In this document: positions 53,940-62,800 of the stretch, piece by piece | Position numbering within the stretch: position 1 is the first letter of the stretch | How the letters are laid out: every line of letters begins with the position of its first letter | Assembly: GCA_947466075.1 (NCBI GenBank) | Contig: CANIBP010000022.1 | Coordinates: 1-64,000 of the forward strand | Origin: Verrucomicrobiaceae bacterium | Lineage (GTDB): Bacteria > Verrucomicrobiota > Verrucomicrobiia > Verrucomicrobiales > Verrucomicrobiaceae | Reading direction: 5' to 3' | Length of the DNA: 64,000 nt | Translations under genes and position numbers: made by a program | The notes under the pieces: generated by a model | Told to the model about the DNA's origin: nothing | The model's input: only the letters and a program-made list of their open reading frames with translations | Database searches by the model: none

Positions 53940-55802
53940 ATGCTTTGGAATCAAAACATCGACCCCAACAAGGATCCGTCGCAGAAGCCTTTCATTCTGT
54001 GGCGGCCCTTTATCATGGCCTGGGAGTGGCTGGTGCCCCCGACGGTAGCGCACCGCGACCGCCAGTCACCGCTGGCGCGTTGGATCGCCTCTTTCGTCAT
54101 CATCAGCATCTCCACCGCGCTACTCATCCTTGGCATTGTTTATGCCCGGCCGCTGAAGAACTCCTACAAGAACATGCGCGCAGAGAGCATGGTAAAAGAA
54201 GCGCGGCGCATGGCGGAAAATGGCCAGGTCGTCAATGCGGTGATGAAAGCCCAGGAGGCCTACACGAATGCACCCGAAAGCGTCGAGGCAATCCGTCTGA
54301 ACTTTGAATACTTCACGCAGATGAAGCGTGATACGGCACTCTATTTCTATGACAAGCTGAAGCAGTTAGAAGTGCTCACTCCAGCAGACGAGCAGATGCA
54401 TGTGCGCTGTCTGATGAACCTTGGCAGACCGAAGGAAGCCTCCGTGATGTTGGAAAAACTGATGCGGGTGGAGCAGCCCAGTGAAGCGCTCATGAAATTG
54501 GCCGAGGATGTCTGGGGCCAGCGAGAGCAGAACAAACCGCTGCTCAATGTGCTGCGTAATTACACAAAGGCGCATCCGGAGGACAAGGTCGGCGCCTTGC
54601 GCTTTGCCAAAGTGCAGATGGCATCCAGCAATCCATCGGAAGTCGGTCTGGGCATGGAGTTACTCTGGAAGTTGGCTGCTCAGGACGACGGTTTGGGACT
54701 GCAAGCATTGGAGTTTATCAACGGCCTGCCAACATTATCTCCGGCGGATGCGGCCAAACTGATTCAGCGCCTGAAGACGCATCCCAAGGCGGGAGAATCC
54801 CATTACGTTGCAGCCTTGAAACGCGAGGTGCTGCTGGCACCGGAACGCAAAAAAGAAATCGTGATGGATGCCACGGCGAAGTATCGGGACAAAAAGCGCG
54901 ACCAACTGCTGCCCTTTGTACGCTGGTTGGTCGAGCAGGGTGAATTCCTTCAGGTGCTGACGATCCTATCGGAGGAAGATGCCAAGACCCATCAGGGCTT
55001 GTTAGAGAACTACCTGAACGCGCTCACGATGCTTCAGCGCTTCAGCGATGTGGAGCGCTTAGTGTATGACCCGAAGGTCGCGGATATTCTGGACCCCACT
55101 ACGGTGGCGATGTTTCGGGCGCACTTGGCCTATGTATTAAAGAAACCTTCCGAGGAGTTACGTTCCAAGCTGATCGCAGCCAAGGATGCCGCTCAGGCCA
55201 ATGGCCGCTATGCTGCCTTGCTGCGCATCGCTCAGTATGGCGAAGAGCGCGGTCACTTCGACATTGCCGAAGATGCCTATCGTCTTGCCATCAAGGCGGC
55301 GCAGCGTGCCTCGGCCTCGGCTAACATCGAGCGTGAGGCTTTTACGGGCCTCATCAAGGCATGCGAGTCCAATCAAAACACTGAATCCATGCTCGTGGCC
55401 ACGCTGAATGCGATGCAGCGCTGGCCAGATGACAACACATTCATCGAGCGGCATCTCTATGCCAGCTTGTTAGCGGGTCGAAATATGGAGTTGTCTCTGT
55501 CCAACTCCCAAAAACTCTTGCGCGTCCAACCGAAGGACAATGTGCGCAAACTCACCGTCGCGTTGGCACATTGGCGCTTACAGGATCTCCAGCAGGCGGT
55601 TTCCTACCTTCAGTACATTGATTTGAATCCGCTCACCGAAGGACAACGCGCCGTGTTTGCCGCCATTGCAAATAGCGGCGGATTTCACAATGAAGCTGTT
55701 GGCGTGGTCAAGGCCATCAATCCCAAAGCGAGCATGCTGCCGGAGGAACGGCGCTGCTTTGAACTTGTCATGAGCACGCCCGGCTCAGTCGTCCGGCCAT
55801 AG
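53940..55802 (+). CDS. TPR-like membrane protein
   Basis: 620 residues. After about 48 soluble residues (PFILWRPFIMAWEWLVPPTV) comes one helix, WIASFVIISISTALLILGIV. The remainder is all helical with TPR-like pairs: MVKEARRMAENGQVVNAVMK, MNLGRPKEASVMLEKLM, YAALLRIAQYGEERGHFDIA, LAHWRLQDLQQAVSYLQYID. TPR proteins scaffold protein complexes; this one probably works at the inner membrane. It converges with the MGMT-like gene and overlaps it by 18 nt tail to tail. Its partners are unknown. Confidence 0.8.
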   Translation: MLWNQNIDPNKDPSQKPFILWRPFIMAWEWLVPPTVAHRDRQSPLARWIASFVIISISTALLILGIVYARPLKNSYKNMRAESMVKEARRMAENGQVVNAVMKAQEAYTNAPESVEAIRLNFEYFTQMKRDTALYFYDKLKQLEVLTPADEQMHVRCLMNLGRPKEASVMLEKLMRVEQPSEALMKLAEDVWGQREQNKPLLNVLRNYTKAHPEDKVGALRFAKVQMASSNPSEVGLGMELLWKLAAQDDGLGLQALEFINGLPTLSPADAAKLIQRLKTHPKAGESHYVAALKREVLLAPERKKEIVMDATAKYRDKKRDQLLPFVRWLVEQGEFLQVLTILSEEDAKTHQGLLENYLNALTMLQRFSDVERLVYDPKVADILDPTTVAMFRAHLAYVLKKPSEELRSKLIAAKDAAQANGRYAALLRIAQYGEERGHFDIAEDAYRLAIKAAQRASASANIEREAFTGLIKACESNQNTESMLVATLNAMQRWPDDNTFIERHLYASLLAGRNMELSLSNSQKLLRVQPKDNVRKLTVALAHWRLQDLQQAVSYLQYIDLNPLTEGQRAVFAAIANSGGFHNEAVGVVKAINPKASMLPEERRCFELVMSTPGSVVRP

Positions 55803-56099
55803 CCGTGAGGGGTCTGTTAGCTTGCCGTCCGTGAATTCCACGCCTTCGGCTTTTAGAAGCGCGATCTTTTCACGCACCTTTGCCCCCGAGGTCTTGCCGA
55901 AATAGCCGCCGAAAGTCAGGTCCGCACGGATCACGCGATGGCAAGGCACCTCGGGAGATAGCGGATTGCGTTTGAGTGCCTGTCCGATGGCCTGTGCTGA
56001 GCGGCAGTGCAACGCGTTGCCGATACGAGCATACGTCGTCACACGACCGCGTGGGATTTCGCGGATGAACTCATAGACGCGCTGTTGGAAGGGTGTCAT
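55785..56099 (-). CDS. MGMT-family DNA-binding/alkyltransferase-like protein
   Basis: 104 residues from ATG 56099 (MTPFQQRVYEFIREIPRGRV). The HTH shows TTYARIGNALHCRSAQAIGQ, and the active-site region reads PEVPCHRVIRADLTFGGY, so the Cys of O6-alkylguanine transferase is present in PCHRV. It lacks the N-terminal domain of Ada/Ogt. The length fits alkyltransferase-like proteins, which usually have replaced the Cys. It could therefore be a minimal alkyltransferase. It starts 45 nt after tRNA-Asp, behind a hairpin. Confidence 0.88.
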   Translation of the reverse strand: MTPFQQRVYEFIREIPRGRVTTYARIGNALHCRSAQAIGQALKRNPLSPEVPCHRVIRADLTFGGYFGKTSGAKVREKIALLKAEGVEFTDGKLTDPSRLWPDD

Positions 56100-56104
56100 G
56101 CCAC

Positions 56105-56135
56105 ATGAAAAAAGCCGCCTGAAACAGGCGGCTTT
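56105..56135 (-). terminator. Intrinsic terminator after tRNA-Asp
   Basis: AAAGCCGCCTG-AAA-CAGGCGGCTTT forms a perfect 11-bp stem. Read on the minus strand it is followed by a T-run (TTTTTT). It lies 9 nt past the tRNA and ends just before the MGMT-like gene start, so it likely separates the two. Confidence 0.85.
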
Positions 56136-56143
56136 GGAATTCA

Positions 56144-56220
56144 TGGCGGAACGGACGGGACTTGAACCCGCAACCTCCAACGTGACAGGCTGGCGCTCTA
56201 ACCAATTGAGCTACCGCTCC
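56144..56220 (-). tRNA. tRNA-Asp (GTC)
   Basis: 77 nt with all arms: acceptor GGAGCGG/CCGTTCC (one G-T pair), D arm GCTC/GAGC, anticodon stem CCAGC/GTTGG with loop CTGTCAC (anticodon GTC), T arm GCGGG/CCCGT with TTCAAGT loop, discriminator G and an encoded CCA. It closely matches E. coli tRNA-Asp. Confidence 0.97.
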
Positions 56221-56329
56221 CTAACCAAGAATTGGGCCGCGATACTAAACGCATGCCTTGCGCTGGCAAACGGAAACTTCTTTGTGCGCCTATTTTATCA
56301 GCCATCGCGCAAGACCTTGATAACAGCAT

Positions 56330-57241
56330 TCACGGCACTTCTTCGCCGGAACCGATAAAAAACCAGCCTTGCACACGGCCATTGACCACGAGCGCTTGTG
56401 CCTCTGCTGGCTGTGGCCCGAAGACCGTCTTGGCATTGAAACTTACCTTCACGGCCCAGCCGTTTTTGCCCAGCAATGTGGCCGGCTGCGCTTCCTGCCA
56501 GCCGGTGACGTTGTCGGGTTTGATTTCGGTGACCTGACCACGCTTCATGCTGGCAATAAGCAGCGGGAAACTGCCATCAGCGGCACGCACTGGTTTACCA
56601 CTCGAATCTACTTCGCTGCTGGAAGGTGCAGATGCGGTAGAGGCAGAAGGCGACGCCGTTTGCTGCTGTTTCTTGGCCGCGATGGCCTTGAGTTCCTCGG
56701 CTCGCACGATCTTCCATTTCTCATAGGATTCATTCAGCTGTGCTTTCAAGTCGGTGCCGTCGACGGGCAATTGTGCCCGTGCCGGTGAGGTGGCTGTAGG
56801 AGCGAGAGTGAGCATGCCATTCTCAGCACCAAGGGCGATTACTTTAGCACCTGCGCTGATCTTGCTCGCACCCACGCTCATCTTAAACATGGCGTCCTGC
56901 GTCAACTTCACCTCACGCGGGAAGGCGGATGGCGGGATGTTGAGCCAGTTTCCGGTGAGCGCCTCGATCGGATCGAACTTTGGGCCGGATGACGCTGCCA
57001 CAGCTGCCGGCGCTGCGGGTTTGGGAGTTGCCACCACAGCTGGCATGATCGGAGCTGGTGGCGGCGTTGCTTCGACGACAGTAGGCTTCTCTTCTATGGT
57101 CGTTTTTAATGGCGCGGTCTTTACCTGCTTGGGCGGGTTCAGGCTTTTAAAGATGATTTTTCTTCCCGGTGGATTGAGGAAGTAATCGTAACCGGCAACG
57201 ATGCTGCCGAGAATGAGGAGGGTGTAGAAGAGGGATTTCAT
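56330..57241 (-). CDS. Membrane-anchored hypothetical protein
   Basis: 303 residues. N-terminal helix SLFYTLLILGSIVAGYDYFL, then a Pro/Ala-rich linker (TPPPAPIMPAVVATPKPAAP). A folded part follows: NWLNIPPSAFPREVKLTQDA, KISAGAKVIALGAENGMLTL, a helical linker with Gln and Ser, and the C-terminal VTGWQEAQPATLLGKNGWAV. No known domain was recognised. It is probably an envelope protein. It is separated from pdxJ by about 156 nt, transcribed in the opposite direction. Confidence 0.7.
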   Translation of the reverse strand: MKSLFYTLLILGSIVAGYDYFLNPPGRKIIFKSLNPPKQVKTAPLKTTIEEKPTVVEATPPPAPIMPAVVATPKPAAPAAVAASSGPKFDPIEALTGNWLNIPPSAFPREVKLTQDAMFKMSVGASKISAGAKVIALGAENGMLTLAPTATSPARAQLPVDGTDLKAQLNESYEKWKIVRAEELKAIAAKKQQQTASPSASTASAPSSSEVDSSGKPVRAADGSFPLLIASMKRGQVTEIKPDNVTGWQEAQPATLLGKNGWAVKVSFNAKTVFGPQPAEAQALVVNGRVQGWFFIGSGEEVP

Positions 57242-57397
57242 GGGAGTGTTTTTGATGAAACATGCATCACTGCATAGGTAAGCGATGATGTATTGAGACT
57301 TCTTGGGCTAACAGTTACACTTTTCTGTAAAGATTACGCAAAAAGCGCGCCAAGACACGCCGCTTGCGGGCTGGTTTGAGTTCGCTACATAACGCCC

Positions 57398-58153
57398 ATG
57401 CCCCAACCCAACCTGCTCCTCGGAGTGAACATCGACCATGTCGTTACCCTACGTCAGGCACGGTATCGTACGATGCTGGCGTCGCCGAATGCCGAGCCGT
57501 CCGTGCTGGCTGCGGCACTGGAGGCTGAAAAGGCTGGGGCTCATTCGATTACGGTCCATCTGCGTGCTGATCGCCGCCACATTCAGGACGCAGACGTGTG
57601 GCTGCTGCGAAAGCACATTGGCACGAAGTTGAATTTGGAAATGGGCAACACGCAGGAGATCCTCGCTATCGCCCTGGACGTACGGCCCGATTTCGTCTGT
57701 ATGGTGCCGGAGAACCGAGAGGAAGTGACGACCGAAGGCGGCCTCGATGTTGCGGGCCAGCGTGAAGCTTTGCAAAGCACGGTGAAGGCACTCAGCGCCA
57801 ATGGCTCCCGTGTCAGCATGTTTATTGACCCCGACCTCAATCAGGTGCGTGCCAGCGCTGAAATTGGTGCGGCGATGATCGAACTGCACACCGGCACCTT
57901 TGCCAATCACACCGGTGTGGAGCTAGAAGCCGAAGTGCGGCGCTTGTCTGCGGCCGCAGAATTGGGGCATGCATTAGGACTTCAAATCAATGCCGGGCAT
58001 GGATTGACGACGAAAAATCTGCCCGATCTCTGGACTGTGCCGCATCTGGCCGAGTTAAACATCGGCCACCACATCGTCTCTCGGTCCCTATTTGTGGGTC
58101 TGCGGACAGCGGTGCAGGAAATGCTGGCGGTCATGGCCTCCTACCGCGATTGA
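57398..58153 (+). CDS. pdxJ: Pyridoxine 5'-phosphate synthase
   Basis: 251 residues. The signature LGVNIDHVVTLRQAR at the start and HSITVHLRADRRHIQDADVW are conserved PdxJ elements, with NLEMGNTQEI, VSMFIDPDLNQV and GHGLTTKNL. It condenses 1-deoxyxylulose 5-phosphate with 3-amino-1-hydroxyacetone phosphate to make PNP (vitamin B6). First gene of a plus-strand operon; acpS follows 6 nt later, the same pairing as in E. coli. Confidence 0.97.
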   Translation: MPQPNLLLGVNIDHVVTLRQARYRTMLASPNAEPSVLAAALEAEKAGAHSITVHLRADRRHIQDADVWLLRKHIGTKLNLEMGNTQEILAIALDVRPDFVCMVPENREEVTTEGGLDVAGQREALQSTVKALSANGSRVSMFIDPDLNQVRASAEIGAAMIELHTGTFANHTGVELEAEVRRLSAAAELGHALGLQINAGHGLTTKNLPDLWTVPHLAELNIGHHIVSRSLFVGLRTAVQEMLAVMASYRD

Positions 58154-58159
58154 TTCGCC

Positions 58160-58531
58160 ATGAAACTAACTGGCATCGGCATTGATCTTGTGGAAGTGCC
58201 GCGTATCCGCGAGATGCTGGAGAAGCACGGGCAGCGTTTCAAAGAACGCACCTTCACGGCAGCGGAAATCGCTTACTGCGACGCCTGCGCTGAGCCTGCG
58301 ATGCATTACGCAGCCCGCTTTGCCGCCAAGGAGGCTGTCGCCAAGGCCCTCGGCACTGGAATCTGGGCTGAAGGTGTGAGTTGGACGGATATCGAGGTTG
58401 GGCGTGAGGCCAGTGGCAAACCGGTGATCATCCTGCATGGCATGGCCAAAGAGCATGCCGGGGAGGCCGCCTGTCTTGTCAGTCTGACGCACACACGAGA
58501 TCTTGCCATGGCTCAGGTATTTCTAGCGTGA
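58160..58531 (+). CDS. acpS: Holo-[acyl-carrier-protein] synthase
   Basis: 123 residues. It moves the phosphopantetheine arm from CoA onto ACP. The conserved motifs are GIGIDLVEVPRIREML with the Mg Asp, and AARFAAKEAVAKALGTGIW with the Glu and catalytic Lys. The length is standard. It sits between pdxJ and coaD, so CoA synthesis and its use are adjacent. Confidence 0.96.
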   Translation: MKLTGIGIDLVEVPRIREMLEKHGQRFKERTFTAAEIAYCDACAEPAMHYAARFAAKEAVAKALGTGIWAEGVSWTDIEVGREASGKPVIILHGMAKEHAGEAACLVSLTHTRDLAMAQVFLA

Positions 58532-58583
58532 GCTTTTGCTTTTCACGTGTTCCCCCAACCGCTAGACTTAGGTCCATTAAATC

Positions 58584-59066
58584 ATGCGACGCGCGATCTA
58601 TCCCGGCAGCTTCGATCCCATCACCAACGGCCACCTTGACGTGCTCCAGCGGGCGGCGGGTATTTTTGACAATCTCATCATCGCGGTAGCCCGCGATAAC
58701 GCGAAACAGAGTCTTTTTAGCGTCGAAGAACGTGTCGAACTCATCCGCAACGCCACCGCCGATATCGAAGGCATCGAAGTCATGCCCTTCGACGGCCTAT
58801 TGGTCAATTTCGCCCGCCAGCACAACGCCATCGCTCTCGTGCGCGGCCTACGTGCCGTGTCTGACTTCGAATTTGAGTTCCAACTCGCCCTCATGAATCG
58901 TAAGTTAGAACCGAACTTAGAAACCTTGTTTCTTATGCCCCGCGAAGAGTACACCTACATCAGCAGTCGCTTGGTAAAGGAAATTTGCCGTCTCGGCGGT
59001 CACATTGAGCAATTTGTCCCGCCCAACGTCGCCGATGCCCTGCGGTCAAAGCTTCAGCACTCCTGA
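58584..59066 (+). CDS. coaD: Phosphopantetheine adenylyltransferase
   Basis: 160 residues. The N-terminal AIYPGSFDPITNGHLDVLQR carries the nucleotidyl transferase (T/H)xGH motif. Further motifs are RGLRAVSDFEFEFQLALMNR and TYISSRLVKEI. It makes dephospho-CoA from ATP and phosphopantetheine. It lies 52 nt after acpS and 11 nt before the DUF177 gene. Confidence 0.97.
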   Translation: MRRAIYPGSFDPITNGHLDVLQRAAGIFDNLIIAVARDNAKQSLFSVEERVELIRNATADIEGIEVMPFDGLLVNFARQHNAIALVRGLRAVSDFEFEFQLALMNRKLEPNLETLFLMPREEYTYISSRLVKEICRLGGHIEQFVPPNVADALRSKLQHS

Positions 59067-59077
59067 CCACCACCCCT

Positions 59078-59557
59078 ATGCATCGCCCCCTGCACATTGA
59101 TATGCGTTCCCTGCCAGACAGCGGCAAGGATATCGCTGGTCACGAACCAGCCGCCATCTTCGGTTTGGCGGAAAAAGACCCTGTCCGGGCCATCTCCCCA
59201 CTGGATTATGACCTCCACATTGAGCGAGACGACGGCGAACTTATCGTCACCGGCACCCTGGCGGCTACTTTTAGCCTCGAATGTGGCCGTTGCCTGGAGC
59301 GTTTCGAGCACCGCCTCGAGATTGCCGATTACGCCACCGAATTGGAGTTTGAGAAGGATGCTACGATCAACTTGACGGATACCATCCGGGAAGATACTCT
59401 CCTAGCCCTTCCGAGCTACCCACGCTGTGAGGACGGCAATGTCCGGCCTCGTCAGTGTCCCGCCGAAGGTAGGTTTGAAACCGTGCTGGAAACAGCCGCA
59501 GACGAGCCTCAAAGTGCGGGTCAGGGTGTGTGGGAAGCATTGAACAAGTTGAACTAG
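59078..59557 (+). CDS. DUF177/YceD-family protein
   Basis: 159 residues. The YceD core shows LEVxGTL-type text (ELIVTGTLAATFSLECGRCL) with the CxxC of LECGRCLERFEH and a second Cys pair later (YPRCEDGNVRPRQCP). The family is tied to 23S rRNA/large-subunit accumulation and nearly always precedes rpmF, as here. The start is ATG 59078. Its exact biochemical role is not established. Confidence 0.9.
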   Translation: MHRPLHIDMRSLPDSGKDIAGHEPAAIFGLAEKDPVRAISPLDYDLHIERDDGELIVTGTLAATFSLECGRCLERFEHRLEIADYATELEFEKDATINLTDTIREDTLLALPSYPRCEDGNVRPRQCPAEGRFETVLETAADEPQSAGQGVWEALNKLN

Positions 59558-59583
59558 ACCAGACCCCCCCACCCGATACTCTC

Positions 59584-59772
59584 ATGGCCAATCCGAAGCG
59601 CAGACAATCCAAGAGCCGCCAACGCATGCGTCAAGGCGCTAACCGCTGGAAAGCGCCCACACTCAAGAGCTGCCCAGAATGCGGCACTACCGTCCCCGGC
59701 CACGTCGCCTGCCCCTCCTGCGGTTACTACCGTGGTCGTCAGGTGATCAGCAAGGTCGCTGGCGAAAGCTAA
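59584..59772 (+). CDS. rpmF: 50S ribosomal protein L32
   Basis: 62 residues from ATG 59584. MANPKRRQSKSRQRMRQG and the zinc ribbon CPECGTTVPGHVACPSCGYY, followed by YRGRQVI, are diagnostic. The four cysteines are all present, so this is the zinc-binding C+ form. It is the last gene of the pdxJ-acpS-coaD-DUF177-rpmF operon and is followed by a hairpin terminator. Confidence 0.98.
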   Translation: MANPKRRQSKSRQRMRQGANRWKAPTLKSCPECGTTVPGHVACPSCGYYRGRQVISKVAGES

Positions 59773-59799
59773 GCTCTCCGATTCGTCCCTTTTCAATCA

Positions 59800-59832
59800 C
59801 CCCGCTGTGTCTCACGACGCGGCGGGGTTTTT
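59800..59832 (+). terminator. Intrinsic terminator after rpmF
   Basis: CCCCGC pairs with GCGGGG across a 16-nt loop that may itself be partly paired; a T-run (TTTTTGTTT) follows directly. It lies 27 nt past the rpmF stop and closes the operon. Confidence 0.75.
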
Positions 59833-59890
59833 GTTTAACCAGTCGGATGGACCTTCAAAACGACAGAAATCGCCATACAGGACGCTTCAT

Positions 59891-62101
59891 TTAGCAAACC
59901 GTTGGTTCGATCTCATCACAGCAGCCTGCGATGAGAGTCAGGCAGACGATGCTGGGGTCCTGCAGCGGGTAGGTTTGGGTGCCAGTGAACTGCGCAGCTT
60001 TACCAGATGGGAAGGATGGGTTCAGGCTCGTGTCAAAGGTGAGCTGCCAGCGAGTACTTTGTGTTCCTGGAAGTACAAATGCATGCGGCTCCAAGCCGTT
60101 GTTGAATAACAGCAAGAGCGGCTTGGTTGAATCTTCGTCTGCACCCAGCAGCGCACCGAAGTGGCGGCGATTGGGATTGTGCCACTCTTCATGGCAAAGC
60201 AGGGTGCCATCGCCTTCGAGCCAGGAGACATCAGGTAGGCCGGTGGCGTGGTTGGGGTTGCCGTCAAAGTAGGTGCTACGTCGCAGGATAGGATGGCTGC
60301 GGCGGAAGGCGGTTATCCGCCGCGTGAAGTCGAGCATGTCCACATCACAGCTGCTCCAATCTAGCCAAGTGAGGGCGTTGTCGTGACAGTAGGCGTTGTT
60401 GTTGCCCTGTTGGGTGCGGCCACGTTCATCTCCCGCAGTGAGAAACGGCACGCCGAGTGAGCACATCATGGTAGCGATCATGCCACGGCGTAGTTTGGCC
60501 CGTGTTTCGAGGACTTTTAGGTCCGTAGTGGGACCTTCGACGCCGCAGTTGGTGCTGTGATTGCTGTCGTCGCCGTCACGATTGCCCTCGCCGTTGGCCT
60601 CGTTGTGTTTGTGCTCGTAGCTGACGAGATCCAGCAGCGTGAAACCGTCGTGCGAAGTGAGGAAATTGATACTCGTCTGCGGTGAGCGTTGATTCCAGGC
60701 ATAGATGTCCTGACTGCCGCATAAACGCTTGGAAAACTCAGCAGTACTGCCTGAGTCAGCTCGCCACCAACTGCGCACAGTGTCGCGATATTTGCCATTC
60801 AGCTCACGCCACGGCTTGGGGAACTGGCCCACCTGATAGCTGTCCATGCGCGAGATGTCCCAAGCTTCGGCGATGAGTTTCACCCGCGACAGCACGGGGT
60901 CCTGCGATACGGCGCTAAGGAACTGCGATTGTGAGTGAAAGCTGTGCGTCTCATTGCGTGCCACTGTCACGGCAAGGTCAAAACGGAAGCCATCCACGTG
61001 CATTTCCGTGACCCAGTAGCGCAGGCTGTCCATGATCAAGCGCAGGCCGCAGACGCTGGCGGAATCCACCGAGTTGCCGCAGCCAGTGACGTTGATGTAG
61101 CTCGCGCCGCTGGCCCCGTAGTAATGGCGGTAGTAGCCGTAGTCGTCGAGACCACGAAACATCAGCATGGGACCGCGCTCATCACCCTCGGCCGTGTGAT
61201 TGTAAACGACGTCGAGGATGACCTCGATCCCGGCAGCGTGCAGTGCTTTCACCATCGCCTTAAACTCACGTACCTGCTCCTGCGGTGAACTGGCGGCGGC
61301 GTAGGTGTTGTGCGGTGCAAAGAAACTGATGGTGTTGTAGCCCCAGTAATTCGTGAGTTTTTTGTCCAGCAAGAAGCTGTCATCGAGATGCTGATGCACT
61401 GGCAGCAGTTGCACGCTGGTGATGCCGAGATCGCGCAGGTAGCCAGTGACAGCCGGGTGGGCGAGGCCCGCATAGGTTCCACGTAGATTGGCAGGCACAT
61501 CGGGATGCGCCTGTGTAAAGCCCTTCACATGCATTTCGCAGATTACTGTGTCGCGCCAAGGCACCTGCGGGGCGTCGTCGTCGGACCAGTCGAAAGACTC
61601 GTCGATCACGACGCTCTTCAAAGCCGTCGTGCCATTGTCGATGCTACCCGGCGGGTGCTGCGGATCAGGCACGATCCGCATGTTTTCCGCTGCATCGGGC
61701 GTGCCGTGGATCGCCCGCGCATAAGGATCGAGCAGCAGTTTGTACGGATTGAATCGCATCGTGTGCTCCGGGACCCATGGGCCGTGTGCTCGGTAGCCAT
61801 AGAGTGTGCCGGGACCGGCGTTGCGCACTGTGACGTGCCAGAGGTCGTTTTCACTACGCTGCAGGCGCACGCGAGCGGTCTCGCGAGTAGCGTCTTGCGG
61901 ATCGTAGAGGCAAAGATCAATGGCGGTCGCATGCCTTGAATGCACTGCGAAACGCGTGCCATCAGGACCTAGGCTGACACCAGGAATCGATGGCAGATCA
62001 CGTTCATCCAAGGAAACAGCGGCGGCCGACACCACCGGCTTGGCGGACTTGGGCGTTGAAGGGGCAAATTTTCGTTTCCAGCTTCGGAGCAATGGTTGCA
62101 T
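59891..62101 (-). CDS. glgX: Glycogen debranching enzyme (GlgX/isoamylase-type)
   Basis: 736 residues from ATG 62101; ATG 62137 would add twelve residues. Domain order: an N-terminal CBM48-type domain (SLGPDGTRFAVHSRHATAID and YGYRAHGPWVPEHTMRFNPY), then a GH13 barrel with VILDVVYNHTAEGD, VDGFRFDLAVTVARN (nucleophile Asp), LIAEAWDISRMD (acid Glu) and FLTSHDGFTLLDLVSY. The C-terminal beta domain closes it. It cleaves alpha-1,6 branches in glycogen. No other glycogen genes are in the window. Confidence 0.94.
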   Translation of the reverse strand: MQPLLRSWKRKFAPSTPKSAKPVVSAAAVSLDERDLPSIPGVSLGPDGTRFAVHSRHATAIDLCLYDPQDATRETARVRLQRSENDLWHVTVRNAGPGTLYGYRAHGPWVPEHTMRFNPYKLLLDPYARAIHGTPDAAENMRIVPDPQHPPGSIDNGTTALKSVVIDESFDWSDDDAPQVPWRDTVICEMHVKGFTQAHPDVPANLRGTYAGLAHPAVTGYLRDLGITSVQLLPVHQHLDDSFLLDKKLTNYWGYNTISFFAPHNTYAAASSPQEQVREFKAMVKALHAAGIEVILDVVYNHTAEGDERGPMLMFRGLDDYGYYRHYYGASGASYINVTGCGNSVDSASVCGLRLIMDSLRYWVTEMHVDGFRFDLAVTVARNETHSFHSQSQFLSAVSQDPVLSRVKLIAEAWDISRMDSYQVGQFPKPWRELNGKYRDTVRSWWRADSGSTAEFSKRLCGSQDIYAWNQRSPQTSINFLTSHDGFTLLDLVSYEHKHNEANGEGNRDGDDSNHSTNCGVEGPTTDLKVLETRAKLRRGMIATMMCSLGVPFLTAGDERGRTQQGNNNAYCHDNALTWLDWSSCDVDMLDFTRRITAFRRSHPILRRSTYFDGNPNHATGLPDVSWLEGDGTLLCHEEWHNPNRRHFGALLGADEDSTKPLLLLFNNGLEPHAFVLPGTQSTRWQLTFDTSLNPSFPSGKAAQFTGTQTYPLQDPSIVCLTLIAGCCDEIEPTVC

Positions 62102-62174
62102 GCGAACTATCACGCACAACGTTTGCCATGCCGCCATGAATTATCGTTCACAAGCCTGCCTTTTTTTACTGCTC

Positions 62175-62756
62175 TCAACCATGCTGAAGGCCCAGCGCAT
62201 GTGCCATTGCCTGAATCAGGCTGTAAAACACCCAAGCGTAGAACGCCCAGCCGATGAGTAGCAGTAACGCGATCAATGCTAGAAGGATGAAGATGCCGAG
62301 GTAGTAGTGCAGAGTGCTACGCTTCACCTTGTCTTGATGTCCGGCCTGCCAAGCGGTGAGGAGCTTCAGATTGCGGGTGTTGGACTTGAAAAAAACTGAG
62401 GCAACAGCACCAGCACCGGGGATGAGGCCGATGAGGAAATTGAGGCCCATGTTTACCGCCATGCGCAGAAACGTCGGGATTGGAATGCCGCTACGCAGTG
62501 CATCGAGCAGGATGATGACACCGGCACCTGAGGCCACGGTATCGCCCACGCCGGGAATCAGTGCGAGGATGGGATCGAGCCCGACACGGACGTTTGTGCC
62601 AGGAACGCGCATCAATTCATCGAGATACCTCGCGAGGATGCGTGCACTGGCGCGGTCGGTGGGATCTTTGCTCACGGCGAGTTGTGCAGCGATAGGATTG
62701 ATCGCAGGCGGTGCCACGACCGCATCCACTTTGAGTTCTGGCGTTGGAAGCGACAT
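62175..62756 (-). CDS. DUF4112 membrane protein
   Basis: 193 residues. The DUF4112 signature is clear: YLDELMRVPGTNVRVGLDPI, LALIPGVGDTVASGAGVIIL and GLNFLIGLIPGAGAVASVFF, the last two being paired Pro-Gly membrane hairpins. The C-terminal helix is YYLGIFILLALIALLLLIGW. Function is unknown. It lies between glgX and rho on the same strand and may share the upstream transcript. Confidence 0.9.
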   Translation of the reverse strand: MSLPTPELKVDAVVAPPAINPIAAQLAVSKDPTDRASARILARYLDELMRVPGTNVRVGLDPILALIPGVGDTVASGAGVIILLDALRSGIPIPTFLRMAVNMGLNFLIGLIPGAGAVASVFFKSNTRNLKLLTAWQAGHQDKVKRSTLHYYLGIFILLALIALLLLIGWAFYAWVFYSLIQAMAHALGLQHG

Positions 62757-62800
62757 GGCGCAGGTTCGTCATTCTGATTTTGTCATTCCAGCAAAACACG

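Noticed and set aside
57242..57397. Possible riboswitch upstream of pdxJ
   Set aside because: No conserved aptamer elements could be recognised; only an ordinary spacer.
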